Shown in pieces: positions 9,015 through 17,332 of a stretch of DNA of 49,248 nucleotides. Below the pieces are notes generated by a model. The model searched no databases and was not told where the DNA came from. It saw nothing but the letters and a program-made list of their open reading frames with translations. Source of the DNA: a virus. The stretch spans positions 1 to 49,248 of IMG/VR virus record IMGVR_UViG_3300031787_000190; one strand, 5' to 3'. A program made the translations under genes and the position numbers. Every line of letters starts with the position of its first letter. Within the stretch, counting starts at the first letter, position 1.

Positions 9015-10214
9015 TTACCACCTTCTATTACGCCTTCCTAAAGTATTAAGAGTATTTACAAGTGGGGAATGTCTTGATTTTATTTTTTGAGGAGCGCCTT
9101 CAACTCTATTGTCAAGAAATGTTCCAGCATCTCTTTCCATATTAGCTAGCTTTCTTTCAGCTGACTGTTTATTCTGCTCATCACCCATAGCCTCTAAACA
9201 AGAAACAGCAACCCTCTGTGCAAGAATTGGATGTAACTCTGTAGGAATATTTGGAACAAAAGTTTCTTCTGCAATATTGACATATGAACCAGTCTCAATC
9301 TGATTCACAGAAGAAATTTCAAAACTTATTTCATTCGATAACTGGTTTATAATATTAACTCTAGCATCATAGTTAAGTATTTTATTAGGAGAAACATTTT
9401 GCACAAAATCAAAATACGAAGAATTTAAAAAGGATGTAGGCATTGCATCTACTTTTATCTTTTTAACAGCTAACCCTAAATTGTAGCTCCCTGTTGTACT
9501 TCCAGCAGCAGTAGTAGTAATCCCAATAGTATAGTTATTTGAATCCACAACAGATATTTCATGATAACCTATGATACTTGGAGTAGTGTCTGTTCCAGAT
9601 ATATACACTAAATCTCCGTTATTTAACCCGTGATTTAAGCACTCTAAGGCAGTTTTTGCTCCAACTGTAACGTTTGATATTGATCCAGATTTAGGAGTTA
9701 TTTGATTGATTTCATTTGTAGCAATAATGGATTCTATAATGCTACCTTGGTTTTCTTTTACAAGCTTATTTGGGCGCATGTAAAAGTACAATCTAAGTTT
9801 GCTTCCAATATTTATGTCAAAATTTATTAAAACTACATCATTGTTTTCAATATAAAAACCTCTTGTATTTTTATAAGAGGTAGTATTTGTAAAATCGGAT
9901 ATTTCTGTAAGAGAATATCGATACATTTCAAATATGTTTTCATTTTCATCTATTAACGCTACATCTCTTAATTTATTTCCATGTGCTCTTGGAGGGATTG
10001 GATATCTTTTCTGATCCTTATCTAATAGTATTTCTGTATAATAAATTAGATGTTCTTCATGCATTCTTTGGATTAAAGGAACTAATCCAATGTTAATTTC
10101 TTCTGTAGCCATCTCTAACAGATCTTCATCTGTAAAAGTTTCTTGAGAATTGGGTATAAACGCACGACGCTTAATACTTCGTATCAAGTCGCCCGTCTTT
10201 AAGATGCTAGACAT
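9015..10214 (-). CDS. Head-tail adaptor / tail tubular protein A-like, 399 aa
   Basis: The N-terminal helical region (SIKRRAFIPNS, then TDEDLLEMATEEINIGLVP) is typical of podovirus adaptor proteins that bind under the portal. The C-terminus returns to helical, conserved-looking sequence (HPILAQRVAVSCLEAMGDEQ). Between them, around nt 9470-9690, sits a beta module (NHGLNNGDLVYISGTD ... YTIGITTTAAG) of the same kind as the repeats of the adjacent nozzle gene. That insertion makes it longer than T7 gp11. Role: joins portal to nozzle in the short tail. Confidence 0.7.
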   Translation of the reverse strand: MSSILKTGDLIRSIKRRAFIPNSQETFTDEDLLEMATEEINIGLVPLIQRMHEEHLIYYTEILLDKDQKRYPIPPRAHGNKLRDVALIDENENIFEMYRYSLTEISDFTNTTSYKNTRGFYIENNDVVLINFDINIGSKLRLYFYMRPNKLVKENQGSIIESIIATNEINQITPKSGSISNVTVGAKTALECLNHGLNNGDLVYISGTDTTPSIIGYHEISVVDSNNYTIGITTTAAGSTTGSYNLGLAVKKIKVDAMPTSFLNSSYFDFVQNVSPNKILNYDARVNIINQLSNEISFEISSVNQIETGSYVNIAEETFVPNIPTELHPILAQRVAVSCLEAMGDEQNKQSAERKLANMERDAGTFLDNRVEGAPQKIKSRHSPLVNTLNTLGRRNRRW

Positions 10215-10226
10215 TTAAAGTCCTAG

Positions 10227-10553
10227 TTATTTTCCAAGTTTCTTTTTAAGCATTTCATACATCATCTCCATTTCATCTGGAGACATTTCAGAAACCTCAT
10301 CTTCTGCTTCCATTTCAGGAGACTCTTCTTCATCCATTGACTCTTCTTCGCCATTTTGCTTAGACTTTAACTGCATAAGCTTTTCAGCCATACTTAAGCC
10401 TTTTTGGATGCCCTCTGGAGAATCAGACATAACAGAAACTTTCTTCATGCCTTTTTTGCCTAACATGTCTTTCATCGGAGAATACATGTCGTCTGACATC
10501 TCCTTAGAAAGTTCCTTAAGCATTTCAGCTTTAGCTTTTGCTTTCTTTTCCAT
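10227..10553 (-). CDS. Acidic, Met/Glu/Lys-rich small protein, 108 aa
   Basis: A basic N-terminal helix (MEKKAKAKAEMLKELSKEM) is followed by a basic middle (GKKGMKKVS) and a strongly acidic, Met-rich C-terminal half, ending KKKLGK. No cysteine is present and the sequence predicts as helical and partly disordered. It has its own late-promoter motif at 10577-10592 and sits just upstream of the tail adaptor gene. Similar charged proteins occur beside tail genes of other podoviruses, where they may be scaffold- or chaperone-like. Function unassigned. Confidence 0.55.
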   Translation of the reverse strand: MEKKAKAKAEMLKELSKEMSDDMYSPMKDMLGKKGMKKVSVMSDSPEGIQKGLSMAEKLMQLKSKQNGEEESMDEEESPEMEAEDEVSEMSPDEMEMMYEMLKKKLGK

Positions 10554-10576
10554 AGTTTATAGCTCCTTTATGCTAC

Positions 10577-10592
10577 ATAATATAAGGGTGTT
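10577..10592 (-). promoter_or_regulatory. Late-promoter motif AACACCCTTATATTAT
   Basis: One base from the consensus, 24 nt upstream of the ATG at 10553. It starts the transcript for the acidic protein, adaptor and nozzle genes. Confidence 0.65.
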
Positions 10593-10632
10593 TTATTGTG
10601 TTTTTGCTTATTTATAAGATTAATGTAGATAA

Positions 10633-10660
10633 GTAGTTGATATTGTGTAATACCAACTAC
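10633..10660 (-). terminator. Weak hairpin after the SPRY-like fibre gene
   Basis: A 7-bp inverted repeat, GTAGTTG ... CAACTAC, lies 13 nt past the stop of the gene ending at 10673. The following sequence on the minus strand is AT-rich but has no strict T run, so termination here is only possible. Confidence 0.3.
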
Positions 10661-10672
10661 CTATTATAGTTA

Positions 10673-11677
10673 TTATACTTCAGTAAATCCAGCAGGTGTG
10701 AATTGAGGATCTGTAGCAACTTCCATTTGAGATCCTATCATTCCAAAAAGTGTAAAGTACAGTTTTTGAGATAAAGTTGCTCCTAATGCTATTAAACTAG
10801 GACCAGTTAATGAGGTTGCTATATTTGTAGAAAACATCCAAACCCCATTTATATGAATATCAATTCTTTTTTCAGGATTTGTAAAATCTATAGCTATTCC
10901 AAATCTAGTATCTACCACATCTAAAGCTACAGTAGTATTAGTATATACATTAGGAACGTTTACCAATGTTTGACCTGCGTTAACGGCATATCTTAATCTA
11001 TTGCTACTTCTTAAGTAAAAAACATTTAACTGAGTATCTGAAAAATCCTTAAAAGTTCCAGAAGCATCAGAAAAATCCATAGGTGGATTTGAAAGTATTC
11101 TTACTCCAAAACTTCTTGAATACGCAGAACCAAAATTGTCATTAGCTTTAAAAATAAATTCTTTATAAAATTTACCCGTGGAAGAAAGACTAATTTCATT
11201 ATTAGTATGGTAAGCTCCATATCCAGATCCAGTCCAACTCATAGTATTATTGAAGTTACTAAGTGCTGTTTTTTCAACTAGTCTTAGTGTAGTTGAAAAT
11301 GACTCAATTGTTGGAGGATTAACAATAACTTCTAAATTAATATCAAAATCCGCAGTAGTTAAATCCTCTCTTCCTATTCTTAATATACCGCCATCAAAAT
11401 CTAATATTTCAACAGATAAAACCTCAAAATTTGATTTAGCTTTATCAGAAATTAAGAAAATTCCGGTAGGATTAGCTTGCGACGCATCAAACTCCACTGT
11501 TTCATACTGTCTACCAGTAGAACTCTTAAATACAACATTAACCCTAAACCAATTTAAAGAGTCTGAAAAATAACTATCAGCAACAACCAACGGGTGTTGT
11601 GCTAACTCACTTTTTGATAAGCTAAAAGTAGCAGGGGAGCCTTTTGTTATAGTAGCTGGTTTTGTCAATATAGCCAT
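10673..11677 (-). CDS. Tail fibre / receptor-binding protein with lectin-like C-terminus, 334 aa
   Basis: Residues 1-125 (starting MAILTKPATITKG, with VADSYFSDSLNWFRVNV) are a diverged copy of the N-terminal domain of the protein at 12655-13089. They are probably an attachment module. Residues about 130-330 form a beta-rich domain with patterns such as SGYGAYHTNNEISLSSTG, SFGVRIL and IHINGVWMFST, resembling SPRY/concanavalin-type sandwich folds used to bind glycans or proteins. It is expressed downstream of the collar-domain fibre gene. I infer a host-recognition role. Confidence 0.5.
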   Translation of the reverse strand: MAILTKPATITKGSPATFSLSKSELAQHPLVVADSYFSDSLNWFRVNVVFKSSTGRQYETVEFDASQANPTGIFLISDKAKSNFEVLSVEILDFDGGILRIGREDLTTADFDINLEVIVNPPTIESFSTTLRLVEKTALSNFNNTMSWTGSGYGAYHTNNEISLSSTGKFYKEFIFKANDNFGSAYSRSFGVRILSNPPMDFSDASGTFKDFSDTQLNVFYLRSSNRLRYAVNAGQTLVNVPNVYTNTTVALDVVDTRFGIAIDFTNPEKRIDIHINGVWMFSTNIATSLTGPSLIALGATLSQKLYFTLFGMIGSQMEVATDPQFTPAGFTEV

Positions 11678-11687
11678 GGTATCCTCC

Positions 11688-12635
11688 CTAAGCCTTAATT
11701 ATATATTTTAAATTAGCATTACTATCTGGATTTGGTAAATTAAACGTAGTAGATCCATTACCAGAGCCATAACTAGTGCTTATTATTGAAAATAAATCGG
11801 AATAGGTAGTTCTATTTACAGCAGATCCATCACAAAGCAACCAGCCAGTAGGGGCAGTATTTCCAGCATAAAGATACATAACTCCAACTGGAGTATTAGC
11901 TAAAACTGTTGTTGAAATTAAATTTTCAGCAGCTTGTGCTCTTGTGACTTCGTTATTAATAGCGGACTGTAAGCTCGAATCCCCATTTGCTCTTGATGTT
12001 ACTTCCGAAGATAAAAGTATAGCTAAAGAATCTTCGGCAGCTTGCGCTCTTGTGACTTCATTATTAATGCTTGTTGTTAATGTGCCTATTTGTGAACTAA
12101 CAGTTGAAGCAAAATTTGCGTCATCATTTAAAGCTTGCGCTAGTTCATTAAGAGTGTCTAATACAGCTGGTGCAGATGATACTAGATCTGATAATTTTTG
12201 ATCAGCATAATCTTTTGCATCCTGCAATACAACAACATCAGCAGCTTGTCTATTAGAGACTTCAGAAGAAATTGCCGAGGATAAAGAAGATTCAGCAGCT
12301 TGTGCTCTAGTAACTTCTGCAGAAAGAGCAGAAGAAATTGAAGATTCAGAAGCCTGCGCTCTAGTGATTTCAGATGAAATCTGAGATTGTAATCCAGACT
12401 CAACACCAGTAGCTCTTGCAACCTCTGTATTTATGGCAGATTGTAATGCAGCACTAGCACTAGCAATTGCTGCTGATTGAGCCTGACTAGCTTTTGTATC
12501 AGCATAAGTTTTTAAAGGAGCTTCTAAAGTGCTGACTTTTACAGATTTAGATTGTCCTCCAGTTGTAACCAAAAAAAGATCATTTTGGTCTAGTTGTGTA
12601 ATTTTTTCAGTCAATTCCGAAATTTTTTTACTCAT
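11688..12635 (-). CDS. Tail fibre with coiled-coil repeats and Tail Collar domain, 315 aa
   Basis: After a short N-terminal attachment segment (MSKKISELTEKITQLDQNDL), residues about 45-230 consist of coiled-coil repeats with recurring EVTRAQAAESSLSSAI-type units. The C-terminus (about 245-315, PVGVMYLYAGNTAPTGWLLC followed by DGSAVNRTTYSDLF) is a clear Phage Tail Collar domain (PF07484 type). Domain order is that of a trimeric fibre. It lies 11 nt upstream of the SPRY-like fibre gene. Confidence 0.75.
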   Translation of the reverse strand: MSKKISELTEKITQLDQNDLFLVTTGGQSKSVKVSTLEAPLKTYADTKASQAQSAAIASASAALQSAINTEVARATGVESGLQSQISSEITRAQASESSISSALSAEVTRAQAAESSLSSAISSEVSNRQAADVVVLQDAKDYADQKLSDLVSSAPAVLDTLNELAQALNDDANFASTVSSQIGTLTTSINNEVTRAQAAEDSLAILLSSEVTSRANGDSSLQSAINNEVTRAQAAENLISTTVLANTPVGVMYLYAGNTAPTGWLLCDGSAVNRTTYSDLFSIISTSYGSGNGSTTFNLPNPDSNANLKYIIKA

Positions 12636-12654
12636 TTAAGTCTCCAAGTTTGTA

Positions 12655-13089
12655 TTATTCTAATAACAGATTTTCACCTGATTCTAACAAAAGATTAAAA
12701 CCATCCTCTAACAATATTACAAGCTCTTCACTTTCCGAGTTGTTTAAAGTAATATCAAATTGCAAAGTATTCAAAGCACTTCTAGGCACTTCTAAAATTT
12801 GACCATCAAAATCAACAATTTGAATACTCATTATTAAAAACGTATCCCTAGCTCTATTTGATGCATAAAAATAAGAAGGAGCAAAATCATCAATACTACT
12901 AAAAGTTATTACCTTTTTTTGATTTCCTTCAGAACTTTCATAGTTCAAATTTACTAAAGACCAATTAGAAAAATCACTAAAATAAGGATCATCTGAAACT
13001 ATAGAATTATTTACCAATTCTCCTTTAAAAAGAGTAAATTCATTATCTACACCTTTTAATACTGGATTTGGTTTTGATATTATAGCCAT
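12655..13089 (-). CDS. Tail fibre attachment-module protein, 144 aa
   Basis: It is essentially a stand-alone copy of the N-terminal domain of the 334-aa protein at 10673-11677. Both begin MAI-x-x-KP with KG soon after, both have YFSD-x-x-NW near residue 38, and both share an (I/L)DFDG(Q/G)IL segment. The last 20 residues contain tandem LLLE repeats (LLEDGFNLLLESGENLLLE). It may be an adaptor linking fibres to the tail or the remnant of a longer fibre. Function otherwise unknown. Confidence 0.5.
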   Translation of the reverse strand: MAIISKPNPVLKGVDNEFTLFKGELVNNSIVSDDPYFSDFSNWSLVNLNYESSEGNQKKVITFSSIDDFAPSYFYASNRARDTFLIMSIQIVDFDGQILEVPRSALNTLQFDITLNNSESEELVILLEDGFNLLLESGENLLLE

Positions 13090-13102
13090 TTTTCCACCTA
13101 AT

Positions 13103-13126
13103 AAAAAAGGGAGGATTTCTCCTCCC
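13103..13126 (-). terminator. Intrinsic terminator after the long fibre gene
   Basis: On the minus strand, GGGAGGA-gaaa-TCCTCCC is followed by TTTTTT. It lies 14 nt beyond the stop of the 916-aa fibre gene and just before the gene starting at 13089. Confidence 0.85.
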
Positions 13127-13139
13127 CCTTTGCTAAAAA

Positions 13140-15890
13140 TTAATAAGCGTAAGTTACGAAAACTACGTCACCACTCTCAATAGCTTCAACTCCGCCAGAA
13201 GCGAAATCACCAGTGAAAGTTAAACGAGTAACTCCGTTTACAACAGAAACAGTGAAATCCTCATCTTTGTGAGCCATTAGACGACCAACAGCAACAACTA
13301 GAGAATTAGCAACAACTTCTCTTGAAAGATCAACGTGAGTTAAAGTTGTAGACATAGTAAACTTTTCTTTACTATAACCTTTTGCTTCAAGAATGTCAAG
13401 TCTAGCGTCAAGAGCATTTTCAGCAGATGTAGCGCGAGAAACTTCATTAGAAACACTTAACTCAAGAGCATCAATATCATCTTCTGCAATATCAACACGA
13501 CCAACAAGGTTAGTGATGTCGTTATTAGAATTTAATACTTGAGACTGAAGAGTAGTAATATCAGCTTCAGTTTCAGTAACTCTAAGTTCTAGAGAATCAA
13601 TATCGCCTTCAGCAGTTGTTAATCTAGAATCAAGTCCAGATTCAACTCCCATAGCACGAGATTCTTCTGCGTCAATATTAGACTGAAGAGTGTTGTCTGC
13701 AGCAATACGAGCAGACTGTTCAGTATTGATATTAGATTGAAGAGTATTATCTCCAGCAATACGAGCAGATTGTTCAGAACTTACAGCAGCTTGTCTATCA
13801 GATACTTCTTGAGAAATCTGAGATTGTAAAGAAGACTCTACACCCATAGCACGAGACATTTCTGTATCTATGTTAGATTGTAAAGTTTGATCTCCAGCAA
13901 TTCTTTCCGATTCTTCTGTATCAATATTACCCTGTAATACTAAATCAGCTGCTTGACGATCAGAAATCTCTTGAGTAAGTTGAGACTGTAGAGAAGACTC
14001 TACGCCCATAGCTCTTGACATTTCATCATCAATATTGCCTTGTAACACTAAGTCAGCTGCAATACGCTCAGACTCTTCTGTATCAATGTTGCCTTGTAAT
14101 ACAAGATCAGCAGCAATACGAGCAGATTCTTCAGCTTCAATGTTTCCAGATGAGTTCTGAGCAAGAGTATTGATCGCTCCCTGTAAGCTACCATCAGCAG
14201 CTTGGAAAGCAGAAACAATTTCTGTCAAAGAATCTAAAGCCTCTGGATCAATATTACTTAGAACATTATTGATTTGAGTTTGAAGATCAGATACTTCTCC
14301 ATCAACGTATGTTTTCGTTACAGGATCAGATTCAAGAACATCAAGTCTATCACTAAGAGATTGATCTCCAGCAATTCTAGCAGATTCTTCAGCTGAAACA
14401 GCTATTCCTCTATTAGAAACTTCTGTGTTAATTTGATCTTGAAGGTCAGATTCAACACCCATTGCTCTTGACATTTCATTATCAATGTTAGTTTGAAGAA
14501 CTAATTCTGATGCAGTTCTATCAGAAACTTCTTGAGTAATCTGAGATTGAAGTGACCCTTCAACTCCCATAGCACGAGAAACTTCAGATTCAAGATCAGA
14601 AACAACATCATTAACTTGAGTTTGTAGAGAACTCTCAACACCCATTGCTCTTGACATTTCTGTGTCAATATTACCTTGTAAAACAAGATCTCCGGCAATT
14701 CTTTCAGATTCCTCTGTATCAAGATTTCCTTGAAGAGTATTATCTCCAGCAATTCTATTTGATGTTTCTTGAGTAATTTGAGATTGAAGACTTCCTTCTA
14801 CTCCCATTGCCCTTGACATTTCAGTATCGATGTTACCCTGAAGAACTAAGTCGGCAGCTTGTCTATCTGAAACTTCTTGTGTAACTTGAGATTGAAGTGA
14901 CCCTTCAACTCCCATAGCTCTTGACATTTCAGAGTTAATATTATTCTGTAATGTTTGATCTCCAGCAATACGAGCAGACTGTTCAGAACTTACAGCAGAT
15001 TGACGATCAGAAACTTCCTGAGTGATTTGAGATTGAAGAGAACCTTCAACGCCCATTGCACGAGATTCTTCTGAATCAATGTTACCTTGAAGAACAACGT
15101 CTGCAGCCATTCTTTCAGATTCTTCTGTATCTATATTACCTTGAAGAACTAAATCAGCTGCAACTCTTTCAGACTCCTCGGTGTCAATATTACCTTGAAG
15201 TACTGAATCAGCAGATTGTCTGTCTGATACTTCTTGAGAAATTTGATTTTGCAAAGACTGATCTGCAGCAATACGAGCAGACTCCTCAGCTTCAATATTT
15301 CCGCTGGAATTTTGAGCCAAAGTGTTAATTGTACCTTGTAAACTACCATCAGCAGCTTGGAATGCAGAAACAATTTCTGTTAAAGAATCTAAAGCTGTAG
15401 GATCAATATTGCTTAGAACATTATTAATCTGAGTTTGAAGATCAGACACTTCACCGTCTACATATGTTTTAGTAACTGGATCTGCTTCAAGAACGTCTAA
15501 ACGAGCGTCTAATCCACTTTCAGCACTCATAGCACGAGACATTTCAGCGTCTATATTGCTTTGTAATGTCTGGTCTCCAGAGATACGAGCAGATTCTTCA
15601 GAATCAATGTTTGACTGAAGAGTTTGATCTCCAGCAATTCTAGAAGATTCTTCTGAATCAATGTTGTCTTGTAAAGCAGCTCTTACAGATTCAATCTGAG
15701 AGTTTACATCTTGTACAAAAGCAATTTCATTACCAGAAGATAAAAGTTTTCCGTTTCCATCTACGGATAGGAGGTTAAATTCTTGTCCTTGAGAATTTTC
15801 CATCCTTAATGTTTGACCATTTAGAAGTTTAATTTTCGAACCATCGATGGCATCCGATTTAATAAACTTCTTTTTAATTTGTTGAGCCAT
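13140..15890 (-). CDS. Long coiled-coil tail fibre, 916 aa
   Basis: I start at the ATG at 15890 (MAQQIKKKFIK), which has a GGGGAGAG ribosome-binding site; an upstream in-frame ATG would overlap the preceding gene. Most of the protein is a rod of short repeats of the type ESARIAGDQTLQSNIDSEES, consistent with a trimeric coiled coil. A unit of about 80 residues (DPVTKTYVDGEVSDLQTQIN ... NSSGNIEAEESARIAAD) occurs twice with few differences, around nt 15270-15520 and 14110-14350. The last 80 residues (KFTMSTTLTHVDLS ... VVFVTYAY) form a beta-rich tip. A strong terminator follows. Likely a main host-contact fibre. Confidence 0.75.
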   Translation of the reverse strand: MAQQIKKKFIKSDAIDGSKIKLLNGQTLRMENSQGQEFNLLSVDGNGKLLSSGNEIAFVQDVNSQIESVRAALQDNIDSEESSRIAGDQTLQSNIDSEESARISGDQTLQSNIDAEMSRAMSAESGLDARLDVLEADPVTKTYVDGEVSDLQTQINNVLSNIDPTALDSLTEIVSAFQAADGSLQGTINTLAQNSSGNIEAEESARIAADQSLQNQISQEVSDRQSADSVLQGNIDTEESERVAADLVLQGNIDTEESERMAADVVLQGNIDSEESRAMGVEGSLQSQITQEVSDRQSAVSSEQSARIAGDQTLQNNINSEMSRAMGVEGSLQSQVTQEVSDRQAADLVLQGNIDTEMSRAMGVEGSLQSQITQETSNRIAGDNTLQGNLDTEESERIAGDLVLQGNIDTEMSRAMGVESSLQTQVNDVVSDLESEVSRAMGVEGSLQSQITQEVSDRTASELVLQTNIDNEMSRAMGVESDLQDQINTEVSNRGIAVSAEESARIAGDQSLSDRLDVLESDPVTKTYVDGEVSDLQTQINNVLSNIDPEALDSLTEIVSAFQAADGSLQGAINTLAQNSSGNIEAEESARIAADLVLQGNIDTEESERIAADLVLQGNIDDEMSRAMGVESSLQSQLTQEISDRQAADLVLQGNIDTEESERIAGDQTLQSNIDTEMSRAMGVESSLQSQISQEVSDRQAAVSSEQSARIAGDNTLQSNINTEQSARIAADNTLQSNIDAEESRAMGVESGLDSRLTTAEGDIDSLELRVTETEADITTLQSQVLNSNNDITNLVGRVDIAEDDIDALELSVSNEVSRATSAENALDARLDILEAKGYSKEKFTMSTTLTHVDLSREVVANSLVVAVGRLMAHKDEDFTVSVVNGVTRLTFTGDFASGGVEAIESGDVVFVTYAY

Positions 15891-15906
15891 TAGCTCTCCC
15901 CTTTTT

Positions 15907-16284
15907 TTAGTACTGAACAATCAGTACATCTGTATTATCTAAGAATCCTTCCAACCCTTTATCCTTCCATGAAATCTTATTATCGATAATTTCGTAATCA
16001 ACCCCATTAACTTGAGGTATTCCACCCTCTGGAGTTACAATAACAGCACTAGAAATTAAGGGTGTTTGCTGTAATGTCACAAATCCGTCATCGATATTTT
16101 GTTGCGTTAATTCTATATTTTCTACAATAAATCCAGAAGTTGCGCCAACAGGAAAACCACCTAAATTATTTCCATCTCCACCAAAGAAAGCTTTTTTATC
16201 TACATCATAAACCAATTCACTAACTTCTAGTATAAGATTATTTCTCTGTGCTGTTGTAACTTTTGGTGCTTTAAATATCGCCAT
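15907..16284 (-). CDS. Fibre protein with major-tropism-determinant-like N-terminal domain, 125 aa
   Basis: Residues 1-50 (MAIFKAPKVTTAQRNNLILE, then SELVYDVDKKAFFGGDGNNLGG) match the N-terminal attachment domain seen in many fibres, in which a strand reading 'YDxDxxxxFxGDG' is diagnostic. The remaining 75 residues predict as beta strands and a short tip. The protein is short for a fibre and may be a base or hinge subunit. Its start overlaps the end of the 61-aa gene upstream. Confidence 0.55.
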   Translation of the reverse strand: MAIFKAPKVTTAQRNNLILEVSELVYDVDKKAFFGGDGNNLGGFPVGATSGFIVENIELTQQNIDDGFVTLQQTPLISSAVIVTPEGGIPQVNGVDYEIIDNKISWKDKGLEGFLDNTDVLIVQY

Positions 16285-16456
16285 CGTAAATCCTCATACC
16301 TTGATCTATTTGAGACGGAGAATCTTCTCTATAACCAAGATCTATAATCAAATCGGACTCTATATCCCCCATATCAATATCACCAATATCCTCTGATATT
16401 GTAACTGGAACAATCCAAACTAAAGATACTTGAAATGGATCATATTTCCAAGGCAT
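16271..16456 (-). CDS. Small acidic protein, 61 aa
   Basis: Begins MPWKYDPFQVSLVWIVP and then becomes Asp/Ile-rich with repeated DIGDID/MGDIESD units. It sits between two fibre genes, 1 nt after one and overlapping the next by 14 nt, so it is coupled to both. I recognise no family; a minor tail component is likely from context. Confidence 0.45.
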   Translation of the reverse strand: MPWKYDPFQVSLVWIVPVTISEDIGDIDMGDIESDLIIDLGYREDSPSQIDQGMRIYDGDI

Positions 16457-16457
16457 A

Positions 16458-17294
16458 TTAAACTCTTGTTTTTTGTACAGAAACTATTTGTTTTTTTGTA
16501 GAATCTACATAAGTAACAAGAACTTCCTGAACAGCAACAGAATTATTTTTATAAGTGTATAATTCTTGATTGCTAGCAGGAAACGTTGTAGCTATTTCAT
16601 CCCAAAAAACATCTGTAATTGTTGTACTTAAATCTTCTTTTAATTCAAACTGTCCAGAAAAAACATTAAATATATAATTTTTTAAAACTTGACCTTTATA
16701 TATTGGATGTACGCCATCATAGGTAATTTCTATATTACTAATCAAGTCTTGTTTACCTTGAGAATTGGAAATAGCAAATCCTGTTCCAAAATCTTGTGAA
16801 TTCGAAACAATCCCCATTCCAACTGTGGCAATTTCTATAGCTGCATTAGCTCTGGATACATAAAAATGCTCTTTGTGTAATGTATTTAAAACTAAAGTAA
16901 CAGCCATTGCAATAACCATTGCGTCATCATTTCTATTTATAGGAATCTCTATTGGCGTAGAGCCTGGAACAATAGGAGCAATTCCTTCATCCCCAACATT
17001 AAACCAAATATGAAAAGGTTTATTATCTGGAGCTGAAAACAGTTTTACATGTTTGTTTTGCAAAGAATTGTTGATATCAGAAACAAATCCTATATTAGTC
17101 TTATGTGACTGCGTTCCTCTATAATAAAGGACTTTAGATGGAAGATTTTCGGCAGTATATTCAACTCTAAAATGAGTATAAAATTTATCTACTACTGATC
17201 TTGAATCAGAAACTCTTAAAGTTTTACCATGTAAATCATGGACATCTTTAAAGATTTGCCCAGAATCATAAAATGAGCTAGAATTATTAGACAT
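16458..17294 (-). CDS. Tail-associated protein of unknown function, 278 aa
   Basis: Mixed alpha/beta protein. Residues about 25-150 contain recurring strand patterns (VDKFYTHFRVEYT, KPFHIWFNVGDEGIAP), and the C-terminal third has a second beta region (YKGQVLKNYIFNVFSGQFEL). It has a late-promoter motif 11 nt upstream of its ATG and heads a small transcript through the fibre genes at 16456-13140. Structural tail role inferred from position only. Confidence 0.5.
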   Translation of the reverse strand: MSNNSSSFYDSGQIFKDVHDLHGKTLRVSDSRSVVDKFYTHFRVEYTAENLPSKVLYYRGTQSHKTNIGFVSDINNSLQNKHVKLFSAPDNKPFHIWFNVGDEGIAPIVPGSTPIEIPINRNDDAMVIAMAVTLVLNTLHKEHFYVSRANAAIEIATVGMGIVSNSQDFGTGFAISNSQGKQDLISNIEITYDGVHPIYKGQVLKNYIFNVFSGQFELKEDLSTTITDVFWDEIATTFPASNQELYTYKNNSVAVQEVLVTYVDSTKKQIVSVQKTRV

Positions 17295-17305
17295 CGAAAA
17301 CCTCT

Positions 17306-17321
17306 GTAATATAAGGGTGTT
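17306..17321 (-). promoter_or_regulatory. Late-promoter motif AACACCCTTATATTAC
   Basis: Exact copy, with its 3' end only 11 nt from the ATG at 17294. If transcription began 7 nt after TATATT the leader would be too short to hold a full ribosome-binding site, so the start is probably inside or just after the motif. Confidence 0.65.
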
Positions 17322-17332
17322 ATACGCTTAAA

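Noticed and set aside
13140-15890. CRISPR-like periodic repeats
   Set aside because: The periodicity is coding repeats of a coiled-coil fibre; units are not constant and no spacers or Cas genes exist.
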